Positions 46,948 through 58,490 of a stretch of 64,000 nucleotides of DNA are shown here, one piece after another (within the stretch, counting starts at the first letter, position 1; every line of letters starts with the position of its first letter). The stretch is from positions 3,031 to 67,030 of the forward strand of contig MU626304.1 of assembly GCA_025603075.1 (NCBI GenBank), read 5' to 3'. The position numbers and the translations under genes were made by a program. The notes under the pieces were generated by a model, which had not been told where the DNA came from, made no database searches, and saw nothing but the letters and a program-made list of their open reading frames with translations. This DNA comes from Neoconidiobolus thromboides FSU 785 (taxonomy: Eukaryota; Entomophthoromycota; Entomophthoromycetes; Entomophthorales; Neoconidiobolaceae).

Positions 46948-48326
46948 ATGAGGTCTTTAATTTTTACTGCAATTTTATTTTCATTAATAAGTTATTTGAC
47001 TTCAGTAAATTCAATTTCAGTCACTTTTGCTGGGACTGGAGTTATATTAGACAATAAATTATTTTATTTTGGTGGTCTTAAAATATCACTGAGGGAACAA
47101 TTGAACAAAAATATTTAAATAAACAAGTATTTTATATAGATTTAAAAGAAGGATTGGAATTAAATGAAAGCGGTGAAGCAAATTGGAAGGTTATAGACTC
47201 AAAGCATCGTCCCTTAGATACATTAATGAGTGCACAAACAATTACTAAGAATGGTAATTTAAGAGAAATCATGGTTGTTGGTGGATCATTTACTCCAATT
47301 AACGAATCAATTAAGACCTTTAATGTAAAATATAATATTTGGGAGGTCGATCAAGCTGGTAGTAATTATGTCAAAAATTTGTTCATCTCAGAAGCTAAAA
47401 AAGAGTATAACTTTCATGGCCCATCATACGCAACTATAACTTAAAACGATGTAAACCCAGATGAAGTAATACTGTTTGGTGGCACCTGTGCGCTTACTAG
47501 TAGCGTAAACTCAACTATAGTAGAATCTTTACGAAACTTAGTAGTTTATAATACTAAAGAGAATAATTGGAAAACCGTAAAGGAAAAAGCCTATGATTAT
47601 GCCATAGATCATACTTCTATTATTTATAAAGGTGTATTGATGACATTAAACCGAAGAGTCTTTGCAACTGTTGACGTTACTGGTTTTAAGGATATCCTTT
47701 GCTTTGACTTAAAAAATGAAAAATGGTTTAATAAAACAACAAATGGAGAAATACCTGAAGCACTTTATGGCTCTAGTTCCATAAGGGTTAACAATCAGCT
47801 TTATATTGTAGGAGGAGTGATAGACTATAATCAGACTATTTATCAAAGTAGCTTGATTTATTCGCTTGATTTAAATCACTTTATTTGGAAAAAACATACG
47901 GTACTTGAGTTGATTAGTGCTGTGTTTGGTTTTCTAGTGCATTATAATGGTTATTTGATTTATAGCTTTGGAGGACGCATGGGGCCATCTCTTAGTAAAA
48001 CACACATAATAGACCTTAAAAAATTTACTTTGGTCAATAGAATTCCTTCACAAAGCGAATTAGAAAGCTTGAAGCCAAAAAGTAAAGTAGCCATGATTGT
48101 CAGAAGTACAATTGGGGGACTCGCTGGGTTAATGTTATTAACTATAATAACTTACTTTGTTATAAAGAGGATAAAAGGAGCTATCGTTTTAAGAAGAATA
48201 CCGGATTATATCCCAGAACCCACATCGAATGGCCAAGAGTTTAATATTGATGATCCTATGTTTATTTTTGATGACTCTCAATCTGATATTAAACTTACTA
48301 AAATTTATTCAATAAATAGAATATAG
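46948..48326 (+). pseudogene. type I membrane kelch-repeat protein, broken
   Basis: The gene starts with a signal peptide (MRSLIFTAILFSLISYLTSV) and encodes kelch blades (LFYFGG, IMVVGGSF, VILFGGTC, LYIVGGV, YSFGGRMGP). A transmembrane helix (IGGLAGLMLLTIITYFVIK) and a ~60-residue cytosolic tail close it. Two lesions interrupt it: a one-base deletion in an A-run near 47080 and an in-frame TAA at 47442-47444 where CAA (Gln) would fit. Apart from these the frame is open for about 450 codons and blade spacing is normal. It is either a young pseudogene or an intact gene with sequence errors. Proteins of this kind are thought to act at the fungal cell surface. Confidence 0.7.
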
Positions 48327-48480
48327 ACATTTCTATAACCAAGATAGTTCAATAAATGCAAGTGATTATGATATATAAATTTTAATTTGTTTTTAGTTTA
48401 AAAGATGTGTAACAATTTAAAAATAGCACTTTAAAGTAATCAGTTTGACATTATCAAATTATTTGTTTATAAAAATTATA

Positions 48481-48577
48481 TAGGTATGCTTTTTTTGGCT
48501 TCATTTTTTTCCATTTTTTGAGCGCTATTTGAGTAGAAAAGCTATTTAATAAAATTCTTAAAAAAAATACATCCTCA
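48481..48577 (+). mobile_element. MITE copy 23, forward, 97 bp
   Basis: TAGGTATG left end, CATCCTCA-like right end (ATCCTCA), TA on both sides. Confidence 0.85.
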
Positions 48578-48781
48578 TATAATCAACTTATAGTTTATAT
48601 TTAGAATGTTTGATTAGTTAAAGTAGTCAAGTGTTTGCCATCACTATTATATTTGTACTTTTTTACTAATTATCAGTACAAACATTGATAAAGTTAAGTT
48701 ATGTGGATAGGTCAAAAAGTCTGTGGAAAAACTGAAATAAAAGTATCCAAAGGTAAGATTAATTTACACGAATGTATCATA

Positions 48782-48879
48782 TGGGGCTGTTTTTTTAGTT
48801 TGATTATTTTTCCATTTTTTAAGTGCTATTTGAGTGGAAAGATTATAGTAAAATTCTTAAACAAAAAAACACATCCCCA
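48782..48879 (+). mobile_element. MITE copy 24, forward, 98 bp
   Basis: TGGGGCTGTTTTTTTAGTTT left end, CATCCCCA right end, TA on both sides. It shares the variant GCTG/AGTTT with copy 25, so the two are sister copies. Confidence 0.9.
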
Positions 48880-49062
48880 TATGTTATTGACAGTTTTGAA
48901 AAATTTAGTTAATTGAATTATTACTTTTTGAAATATAAAAGAAAAGGAACACAGTGAGATAAGGTGCTTTCTGCTCAAATCTACCAAAGTTATTACAAAA
49001 TAGTGAAATTTTTAACATGTAAAAAAATTGCAAATTTATTTTGTAGCTCATAAATACTAATA

Positions 49063-49160
49063 TAAAGCTGTTTTTTAGTTTCATCATTTTTCTATTTTTT
49101 AAGCGTTATTTGAGCGGAAAAAGTGTTAGTAAAACTCTCAAATAATAAAATACATCCCCA
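49063..49160 (+). mobile_element. MITE copy 25, forward, 98 bp
   Basis: TAAAGCTG left end, CATCCCCA right end, TA on both sides; sister of copy 24. Confidence 0.87.
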
Positions 49161-49676
49161 TATGTTTTATCATTGTAAGGTCTATTGATGATGCTAATAA
49201 TGTTTTATATATTTTGTTAGTTTATTTCACTAAATTTAATATAATTTTTTTAATGTCTATATTAACAACAGTATAAATATTATCAAAAAAATAGTTATTG
49301 CTATTAAATATGAATTAGGGTTTAAAATTATTAATTGTTAAAATCAATTTTAATACTAATTTAATAAAATAAGGCATTTAGTAATATTGTTTTTTATTTA
49401 AAATATATAATTATTAAATCATTCTATTCTATTTTATTTATAACTTTTTATCACTATAAGTTTTAGAAATCAAGCAACAGAACAAGAGAAATGAGTAATT
49501 TTCTTATAAAGGATCCGAGTTTAGAAAACAACAAGTTAAAACTCCCCATTTAATTTTTTTCATAATTTTTCCATGATCTAATTTTAACTGGAACCCAGCA
49601 AAAATTCAAGAATTTCCTACAATTCCATTTTTAACGGAACCCATCATATCTTTTTTAAATTTTATCAAAAAAAGCA
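49161..49676. other. intergenic, upstream of the four-TM gene
   Basis: AT-rich; nothing identifiable. Confidence 0.4.
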
Positions 49677-50325
49677 ATGCCATATATACCACAGTCTCCA
49701 TTGGCTCCTTCTGGGATGACGCACTCACCTAATATTTTAGGTCGTTTAACAGCTGAAAATTTAAAAGCTTCCGTTTCAAGGATACCTAATGTTTTAAGGT
49801 TAATTTTAAGATGCATTCAAGGTATTGCTTCATTGACTGCTTTCATTTTTAGTTTATCAGCTAATGCAGTAAGTCATAAAATTAAACGATAAATTTGATT
49901 TAATTTATTATTTTAATTAGAGAGGAGCCGATCTTGAAAACCCATATAAAGATTTGAGTAGTGTTAAATTTTTATATTTTACTTCAGCAGCTTCAGTAGC
50001 AACATCAATATTTTTTATTATTGACTATTATCGTAGAAGAATGCAATACAAAGTTAAAATAAAAAGAGTTTATTTAGTTGGGATAGATTCCGTTATAGTT
50101 GTATTTTGGTTATCGGATATTATATCTATTTTTACACAATTCCGTTGTGCTATTGGTACTTTAGATGGTTGGTAATATTCTATAACAAATCAATTTAAAT
50201 TATATTTCTAATGTTATCTTAGGTGTGATCTTTTTAATACAAGTCTATTCTTCTCAATTCTGTCCATGTTAGTTTGTTTTATTTGTTTATGTTGGGATAT
50301 CTTCGGTACCTGGTTTCAAAGCTAA
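49677..50325 (+). CDS. four-TM membrane protein, MARVEL-like topology
   Basis: Exons 49677-49868, 49921-50171 and 50223-50325 give 181 residues. A ~38-residue cytosolic N-terminus (MPYIPQSPLAPSGM) precedes four hydrophobic segments near 40-60, 78-100, 113-135 and 150-175; the second ends in a basic loop (YYRRRMQYKVKIKRVY). The four-helix arrangement with both ends cytosolic is like MARVEL/Nce102-type proteins of the plasma membrane, but no diagnostic motif was seen, so this is topology only. It converges on CET1 with 151 bp between stops. Confidence 0.72.
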
Positions 50326-50476
50326 TTAATGCTAAAATAAAATTGTATTATTATCTAAAAGGATATCAGTATTAAATCAAAACAAATAAATACATAATAG
50401 TGAGGCGATAAAAAAAGAAAATGATAGAGTTAAATTATATAGTAATATATATTTCAAAAAGGAGATATAGAGCTTA

Positions 50477-51804
50477 TTAAAACTTATTTGAACTTCTAGC
50501 CAAAAGACGTATGTTTGTTAAAAATATTTGAAGGATAGAATAGTATTGATTGGGTAATCCTTTTAAATGTAATTTATACTCTTCAAATATTGGTTTTAAA
50601 TCTATAATTTCCACTTCTAGTTCGTGACTAACTTTAGCTTTCTCCCATCCTTGTCCCCTATCTTGTGAGTGTGAATTCTATATTTATTTAATTTATTTAA
50701 TTTGGAAAGAAAGATTCAAAAAAATATTACTTGAGATTTAACTTGTGTTAGATCAATTCGAAATAACTCATGTCTATAAGAAAGGCGGTCTTTTTCACGC
50801 TCATGCTCAGGACTAGTCGTTGGTTTAGAAACTAATTAACTTAGTTATTTATGAGGCTAATAACAAATTGCAGTTTTACCTTTTTTTTCTTCATTAATAG
50901 ACACACGAAAATCCATTCTAGTTTGTGGCGAAAATATATCAAGCTGATCTAACTTTACTTTTGTAATAATACCATTTTCAACGATCTGTTTATTTAAATA
51001 AAATTCATTATTATTATATTATAATATATTGTAATTACCTCATTTGTTTTAGTATTGATTGTAACTCGAACTTTATTTCCATTTTTTTCATTATAAAAAA
51101 CATCTTTTTCGTACAAATGTTCATAGTTAATTACTGTTCCTTTATAATCACTTGCTTTTGTTTTAAGTAACTCTTTGTTTAAGAGTTGATTAAATTTTGA
51201 ATGTTGATCCTTAATTATTGAGAATTAACTTTAAGTTCAACTATAACTATTTTAGTACTTACTATTGTCATATCTGAAGCAAACCGATAAAATGGGGCAT
51301 TAGCTAAAACTAAGCAAAATAATTATAGATGCATGTAATAAAAAATGATAAATATATATACCAGTCTCTGATAAAACAGGTAAGTTGATTCTTTTACTTG
51401 TATTCTTATCAATAAGTATTCCTAACTTGGCTTCAATCTAATCATTTTTATTTGATTTGCTATTATTAAACAAAACGTTTCCCTTACTTCAATATTAGGT
51501 CTTCCTAAATATCTACCAATAAAGTCGCCAATGATCCTAAGACTACAATCTAGTCCATGTTTATTAAAATAACTAGGTTCGTAAACTCTTTTAACCAAAG
51601 CAGTGTTAATAGGCTAAAAAAAGGTAAATTAAGTGTAGCTAAAAAAATAATTACTTTTACTCTAGCTTCAACTTTTTCTCTAGTATCAACTTTTTCTCTA
51701 GTATCAACTTTTTCTCTAGTATCAACTATATCCCTTGCTTCATTCCTTTCCTCTTCATATCGAATTCTTTTTTTGACGGTACCGTTTTCTGTCATTTGAT
51801 CCAT
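50477..51804 (-). CDS. CET1: mRNA 5'-triphosphatase (capping enzyme beta subunit)
   Basis: Eight exons, complement(join(50477..50677,50731..50831,50880..50985,51039..51209,51263..51309,51362..51437,51488..51613,51655..51804)), encode 325 residues. The catalytic tunnel fold of Cet1 is visible: VEIEAK-like motif IEAKLGILIDK, LPVLSETVL, KVRVTIN, DFRVSINEE, RLSYRHELFRIDLTQVK and the metal-binding HELEVEI near the C-terminus. This metal-dependent phosphatase removes the gamma phosphate of nascent Pol II transcripts, the first capping step, in the nucleus. Fungi use this family where animals use an unrelated cysteine phosphatase. The N-terminal 50 residues are charged and contain a triplicated DTREKV unit, and lack a clear guanylyltransferase-binding WAQKW motif. 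Confidence 0.93.
51667..51722. repeat. 18-bp tandem triplication in CET1 exon 1
   Basis: Three consecutive near-identical 18-bp units on the minus strand encode repeats of VDTREK. The first two are identical; the third carries a change giving VEAR. Confidence 0.85.
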
Positions 51805-52333
51805 TATTACTTGTATTATATTATTCTTTCAATTATTATAATGCTTATTGCTAATTTAAAAAAGAATTTTAGAGAAAATTTCAAGTTAAGCACTGCGTAG
51901 ATGTTATTTACACATTTTTCATATAAAAATTATTTCATAAAATTTATTAAAAGCAAAGTTGACTAATTAAATTATTGATATGATATTATATACTAACTTT
52001 GATATTATTTTTAATATAAACAGAACTATTTAATCTACTTTTGTAGATAAATAGCTACTTTATATATATAATGGTCCTTAAATCATTAAATATGCTTGAG
52101 CTTTAAAGTTTTCATAATAAATTTTATCTTTAACTTATGTTTAACAAATAGTTGATTTTAGATATAATACAGTCTTTCAATGAAAATAACTAAGTGTTTA
52201 ATATCATTTAATATTTAAAAATATACAAGTAGTAAAAATATAAAAAACTGATTAAATTTTATTAATAAAAATAAACATCAAAAGTGATAGTAATAAATTA
52301 TTTTAAGTATGCATTAAAGTAACTAATAAACTT
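51805..52333. other. intergenic, CET1 promoter and CENP-B-like 3' side
   Basis: Both flanking genes run leftward, so this holds the CET1 promoter and the 3' end of the CENP-B-like gene. No further feature. Confidence 0.4.
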
Positions 52334-53502
52334 TTAATTTTCTAATTCACCATTATTCATCTCTGCTTCTTCTAATAAATTATTTAACATAGTCAAACTC
52401 TCTTTCTTTAAATTCTTTCCTTTTGCCCATTCAATAATGGTATTAATTGAGTTTATTATCATTTCTTTATTATTATTACCATTTATTACTGTTTCACTTA
52501 AAGGTTGCTCATTATCATTACCTACTGCTGCTTCATCCAGGATTCGTTTATTATTATCATTTATTGTCACTTCATCTAAAGGTCGTTTATTCCCATTGTT
52601 TGGTACTACTTCGCTCAAAGGATGCGTAATACTCCCTATAGCATTTTCCACTTCTTTATTATTATTAATCATCACTTCGTTCACTATATTATTATTACTT
52701 GTGACCACATTTGACATTTCATTAAAGCTGTTATCAATACCATTTATTCCATTTAATAACTCACTATCAATTGAGATTCCAGTAATATCAAAATCTTCCA
52801 CATCAATAGAATTCAGTTTATTGCTATTATTGGTAAAGTCATTGATGATTACATATAAGCCATTCAAACTTTTGAGTAAGCTTTCATTACTCAACTCATT
52901 CCAACATTCATTTAACAACTCCTCTTTTTTTAAATTGTTATTATTATCTGCTAACCTAAGTTTGAAATTCTGTTTTAAAACAGAATTGATATCACTTTCA
53001 TTGTCAATGTTAACAGGTAAGTAAAATAACAATATGTTTGAATTATAATAAATTAACTTTTGCCTTTTCCTTATTTTAAGTTTACTCTTAACTATTATTA
53101 ATATCTTACTATTATCTTCTATTTTATTACTTGTTTGTTTAATGAATTCCTTTTCAACCCATTCTTTAATTAACTCTTCTTTACTTTCTTCGATTTCTTT
53201 GGTTTTGGCCTTGCTATTATTACTAATGCTATCATTGTTATCATTGATGCTATTATCGTTGTTATTAGTATTATTATCTTTATTATTTATATTGATAAAA
53301 CTACTGTTATTAATGTCCGTGATATTGCTATCAATGGTAATGTTAGTTAGGATACTATCGTTATGATCATTAACGTTGCTAAGAGTACCATTAAAAGTAT
53401 TTGTACTATTATCATCATTAATAGTATTGTATATGATGCTATTAATTTTGTTGATTTCATCATTATCTACATTACCATCATTACTGCTATTCGCATTATT
53501 GA

Positions 53503-53535
<33 letters not shown>

Positions 53536-54190
53536 CGATATTGCCATTAGTAATATTGATATTTTTTGCCTCTTTTTTTAATTTAGTTGGCATGTTTTTC
53601 CTACTTAAACATAATTTGTGACTACCAGTTAAATTAACACAGGTTATAATTAAGTTATCATCATCAAAAACATCTCTATAATCCTCATCTGAATATATGT
53701 ATATATTTTCAATCATCAAATTAAGCTGCTTGAATTCTTCTCTATATTTACTTAACATCAACTTTAATGTTGTTTCATTATTGCTATTAATTGAAATCCC
53801 ATTTCTTGCTTTAAATTTACCTAACCAACCGTCACTAGCTTTGAACGGAGTATCATACCCCATCTGTTTATGAAACTCAATAGCTTTAGCTTGAATTTGC
53901 CAATTTTTAATTATACTTCCATTGTTAAGTTCACTTTGAATCCAAGCGACCAACTGATCTTCAATTTCGGTGAATAAACCAAACTGTACCGTTTTTTTAT
54001 TGATGAAGCTTGAGTTTTTGGAAACAAACGATTCAATTTTTTCTTTTTTCTTTTTAATACGCGTTATAATGCTCTTATCAATGTTAAACTCTAAACATAG
54101 TTGTTTCGCTTTTTCTCCATTTTCTATTCTTCTTAATATCTCCAACTTTGTCTCTATACTTATTGGTCTACGTTTGCTTTTTTCACTCAT
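52334..54190 (-). CDS. CENP-B-like domesticated pogo/Tigger transposase
   Basis: 618 residues, no intron; the start is the ATG at 54190 (the open frame continues to a TTG at 54256). Residues 8-58 form a psq-type helix-turn-helix (PISIETKLEILRRIENG...) and 72-134 the CENP-B second helix-turn-helix (EDQLVAWIQSELNNG, AIEFHKQMGYD, FKASDGWLGKFKARNG). A DDE-domain remnant follows (TCVNLTGSHKL near 183-193), then an Asn/Asp-rich insert (~211-340), then a C-terminal remnant (ILIIVKSK, NILLFYLPVN, KQNFKLRL). Canonical catalytic VDNAPSH and QPLDQG have lost their aspartates; only SDED near 167-170 may keep the first. An intact ORF with a dead catalytic site fits a host DNA-binding protein like fission yeast Abp1/Cbh1. 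Confidence 0.85.
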
Positions 54191-54337
54191 TTTTGATTTT
54201 AAATTATAGAAATTAATTTTTTGATAAAATGTAGTTTTTATTTTTACTTCCACCAATTAAAAATTACTGCCCAAAATCAAAAATTATTCAATTTGAATTA
54301 AAATATTTTATTTGATTTTCAATAATATTTTCTAAAA
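54191..54337. promoter_or_regulatory. shared divergent promoter, CENP-B-like gene and LCP5
   Basis: Only 147 bp separate the two start codons, so both promoters must overlap here. No TATA box or named element can be singled out in the AT-rich DNA. Confidence 0.55.
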
Positions 54338-55678
54338 ATGAGTGAAATTAAAAATGAGAATGAACAGTACAAGACAGTAATAAACCAAATGAACACCTTG
54401 ATAAATCAAGTGAATGATAAAGCTAATTCCACTTTCAACGAGTAAGTTCATAGTAATAATTCAAACACTAAACTTATAAATTTATAGACAAAGTCATAAC
54501 GTTTTATTTGAAGGTGAAGGAATAAGTTTATTAGATATCAAGAATGGTAATTTAACTATGTGTCCCCATAATTTATAACTAAAGGTGTTTTTAGAGTTGA
54601 TACTAGATTATATAACTAACTTAGCTTTTTTTACTTTGTTAAAATTAAATGGAGAGCAAATTGATGAACATCCATGTTTATTAAATTTAGTAAAAGCAAG
54701 AACTTATCTTGAAAAAATAAAGCCACTAGAACTGAAATTGAAATATCAAATCGACAAGTTAATAAGAGCTTTCACTTTGGGTACTGATAACGATCAAGAA
54801 GAAACGAACCTAGTTAAAGACCCATTGAAATATAAACCAAATCCAGAAAATTTAATTGCAGCAAAGGACAATGATGAAGAAGATAAAGGTAAATTAATGT
54901 AACTACAATTATTTTAAAAATTCCTAATGATCAAATAGATAATGAAGATGGTGTATATAAAGCACCAAAGATTGCACCCGTGCCATTTGATGATAGACCA
55001 AGTAAACTATCTTTTTATACTATTAAACTATAAACTAACGAATAAATTAGTGTCATCTAAAGCAGAGAGAGAACAAAATAGAATGAAAGAAAGGGCAGCT
55101 AGGTCTAGACTTATGCAAGATTTAGCTAATGACTTTGACGATAGACCAGAAGAACAGAAGATTATCGGAAGTTACATTGAAAAGGATTTGGATCCAGAAT
55201 TAGCAGAAAGAGCTAATTATGAAGAAGAAAACTTTGTACGTTTACAAACGTCAAAGAAACATGAAAGAAAATTAAAGAATTTGCAAAAAGGTTTAATCCA
55301 GAACGAATTATTGGTAATAATTTTTATGTACTATTTAGTATTAGTATTTATTATTATTAGGATTTAGACGATTTTCACGGTGTTTCTTCTCTTCAAAAAT
55401 TGGATGAGCAGAGTACATCAAATAATATCCTTAGTAGAATCAAGAACAAGCGCAATAATGAAGAAAACGATGAATCAATGAACCAGGTAATACCATAGGT
55501 ATTGGTATGATAAATTATCATTAATATTTTATTTTATTAGAAATTTCAAAACAATGTTGCTAGTGCAGATAAAAGAACCAAACATTTATTCAATTCCCTT
55601 GATAACTCAGGTGCCTCAACTAAATTATCCAATTTTAAGAAAGCCAAAAAAGCTTTTAAGAAAAAAAATAGAAAATAA
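54338..55678 (+). CDS. LCP5: Sas10/C1D-family rRNA processing factor Lcp5/neuroguidin
   Basis: Exons 54338-54441, 54488-54546, 54595-54888, 54939-55001, 55051-55313, 55361-55486 and 55541-55678 join to 348 residues. The N-terminal Sas10/C1D domain shows GEGISLLDIKN, then YITNLAFFTLLKLNG and LEKIKPLELKLKYQIDKL. The middle holds KIAPVPFDDRPSK, a hallmark of Lcp5/neuroguidin, followed by a helical basic region, and the C-terminus is very Lys-rich (FKKAKKAFKKKNRK), a nucleolar signal. Lcp5 joins the U3 snoRNP/SSU processome and is needed for 18S rRNA maturation. The gene converges on SPT2 with 182 bp between stops. Confidence 0.92.
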
Positions 55679-55860
55679 TCTTAAACTCCCTTTTCCCCTT
55701 ATCCAAATACTCTTTTTTATAGATTTTATAAACTTATTTAGTTATATTCTTTATCAGTTTTTTTTATTCTATTAGTATAAAAGATAGTAAATACAATATA
55801 AAATTAAGTAAAAGAAATAATCAAATTTTATTAAAACACTTAAAATCAATCATCCTATTA

Positions 55861-57479
55861 TTATTTTTTACCACTTTTCTTTTTCTTAAGTCTTTCTAAT
55901 CTTTGTCTTTCTAGTTCTTCTTCCATTTCATCTTCTTCACGAGCAATACGAGCACTTTCAAGAATTATGTTAGTTATAAACAAAAATAAAATACTAAAAT
56001 TTACCTTCTTGATTCTTCAGCTCTTAATCTTGAAGCAGAAACTTCCATATCATCATCTGAAAAATCATTCCTATATCTAATAACATTATAAGTATATAAC
56101 TTAAATATCTATAATAAGGTTTACTTATTGCGATTATATCCAAAAAGAGAGCCAATAATGGAGGAGATATTTTTCTTTGCATACTCTTCATCTAATAAGT
56201 CATCATCAATAAATCCTCTTCGAGTACCGCTTTTTTCACTATTCACTTTTCTTTTGCCTTCGCTACTGACTACTCTTCTTGCACCTTCATTGTTCGTTAC
56301 TTTGGGTCTTAGTTCATTATTCATTATCTTGGGTCTTATTTCATTATTAACTACCCTTGATCTTATTTCATTACCTATTATTTTTGATCTTACTACATTT
56401 TCATTCTGGTTTATTGAGCTCTTCTTTTTAATTACTGTAGTAGTGCTTGAAGTCGCTCTTTTCCTTTCATTTATTTCAAAATTATTCCTACTTTGACTAA
56501 TATTATTGCTGCTACTACCCGATTTGGACTTTGTATTGAGAGTCGGCATCTCATTGTCAATTGGTCCTAATTTAGCAAATCGACTCCCAGTAAGTACACA
56601 TGTTTTCTTTTTAGCAATTATATTGGTATTTGAGTTATCGTTAGACTTTGTAATTCTTTTGGGCCCATTCGCGATAGGGCTTGGTCTACTACTATTCATC
56701 TTTGTTGGTGCAAATTGAGGTGGTATAGAACGAATGGGATTGGGAGCTAAAAAGATAAATATGAACAAAAACATTTGCTATTTAATAAAAGTATTACTCT
56801 TCCTTTTAATGACATCTCTTCTAATCTAAAGTTAAGGTTAAAATTTAATTCATACTATGTTTAAAGAAATTACATTATCATTAGTTATACTACTCTTTTT
56901 TTTTACTCTCATACTATTTGGTGAATCTAGCTCCGTTTGTTTAGTTGGCATAGTTGGTGGCTTTGGCTTGTTATTTTCCTCAGCATATTTCAATATCTCT
57001 TCATATGTCATTAAATGGGGTGGCTAGATTAAAAAAGCATAAATATTAAATTATTAATAAGTACAAAAAATATTTACCTTTTCACCATTACCATAATTAC
57101 GTTGTCCTTGGCCTTTAGCTTTATTTTGGTTTTCATTTTTAGAAGAACTACCACCATTAATCTTTTCTTTTTCCTCAACTTTAATTTTCTGATCATTATT
57201 TCTAGGAATCGGAGTTGGCTTTTTTGTACCCATTTGAGGCTCCACCCTCGCCTTCATTGCCATTTCCATCATCTTTTGCTGCCTAAATTTTGAAATCTCT
57301 TCCTGCTTTTCTTTTTCTCTTTTTAGCCGTGCTTCATGTAACTCTCTTTTCTTTTTCTTTTCTTGAATTAGCCTTTGTGCCTCCCGGCTATTCTCTTCAG
57401 CCAACTTTAACAACTCGTCATACTAGATCTGAAATTAATACATATTTCCAAATAACTTATATTTTATTACTGATGACAT
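55861..57479 (-). CDS. SPT2: SPT2-type histone chaperone
   Basis: complement(join(55861..55954,56005..56076,56125..56746,56915..57023,57078..57422,57471..57479)) gives 416 residues. Exon 1 is a 9-nt micro-exon coding only MSS; the first real segment is YDELLKLAEENSREAQRLI, as in fungal Spt2. A basic coiled region (REKEKQEEISKFRQQKM) and a long Ser/Asn/Arg-rich middle follow, with a degenerate repeat of NEIRxRV/NELRPKV units. The conserved SPT2 motif forms the C-terminus (SIIGSLFGYNRNKYRND...DMEVSASRLRAEE...EEELERQRLERLKKKKSGKK), which binds H3-H4 in animal Spt2. Nuclear, acting with transcription elongation to restore nucleosomes. Confidence 0.92.
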
Positions 57480-58490
57480 TATATTTTTTTAACAAACAAA
57501 ACTATGATCAGTTTTTACCTTTTTATAGATGCGCTTGAAGCATCACAAAGAAGCATCATTGATTGGTCATTATCTTTATTTTTGAGCCAATGAATTATAG
57601 CCATATTTGAGGATCAAAATTATGGGGTAAATTACTATATTTAGTTTAACTATTGATTAAAAAAACTACATTGAGAATTAACAGTATGTTCTAAAGTTAA
57701 GCTAAAATATCAAATCTAAATGTACATCCTTGTCAGTATCTAAAAATCAGAAAAGCAGATTTATCCATCTAATACGCTTTCTATGATAATAAGTCTTTTC
57801 ATTTCTTTTGTTCATAAAAAATATTTAATAATTGATTAGTTTCTTTAAGTTTTTTAAAAGTTGAATTTTATAAATTGGGATTTTTTAGGCAAATTAGAAG
57901 AAAAATATAATAAAATTTACTTTAAATAATCAATACTATATTTTTTATTTAATCACCTTTAGTTGTTAAAGAGAGAATCCTTACTATTGGCCATGTTTCT
58001 ACTTTTTGACATTTTCAATTAGAGATTATTAGTCATTCAATACAAGTACATTTCTAAACTAGAAACTTCTCAAAGTCAATGTAAAAGCTTTGATTACAAT
58101 CACAAATACTAAATAAAATAATACTTTCATATCAGAAATTGACTATATTAAATTAAATATACATACAATAAACAATCTCATTTTATAAAAAGCAACATAG
58201 TATTTTAAAGTTTTTAAGTATATTTTTTAATATTTACAATTAATTATTTGGGGTATTTTTATACAAAAATAATTCACTTAGTGTTTTTGAGTTCATGTAC
58301 AATTGTGGTATAATATTCCAATTTTAATAATAATCTGATAAAGATAAGCAATTTAGAGAAAAATAGTTGATTGAATAACATCAATAATTCTATGATTAAA
58401 AAACTCAATAGCAAATATTAATACAAAGTGCAAAAGTACAAAAGTACAAAAGTATAAAAGATAAACGAAATAAAATACTTTCACTGAAAA
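57480..58490. other. intergenic between divergent SPT2 and F-box genes
   Basis: 1 kb, no gene. A short tandem run of AAAGTAC units is at 58430-58457, just before the F-box gene. Confidence 0.45.

Noticed and set aside
46948-48326. Non-standard genetic code (TAA read as Gln) to explain the kelch gene
   Set aside because: Every other reconstructed gene ends at a normal stop and none contains internal TAA or TAG after splicing.
52437-53621. Several plus-strand frames within the CENP-B-like gene
   Set aside because: Leu/Ile/Ser-rich shadows of the Asn/Asp/Glu-rich coding strand.
56128-56718. Plus-strand frames opposite SPT2
   Set aside because: Antisense shadows of the basic, Asn-rich SPT2 exon 4.
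57520-57605. ATG frame MAIIHWLKNKDNDQSMM upstream of SPT2 as a first exon
   Set aside because: Its donor phase does not match the SPT2 exon 2 acceptor (the join gives a stop), while the MSS micro-exon joins in frame.
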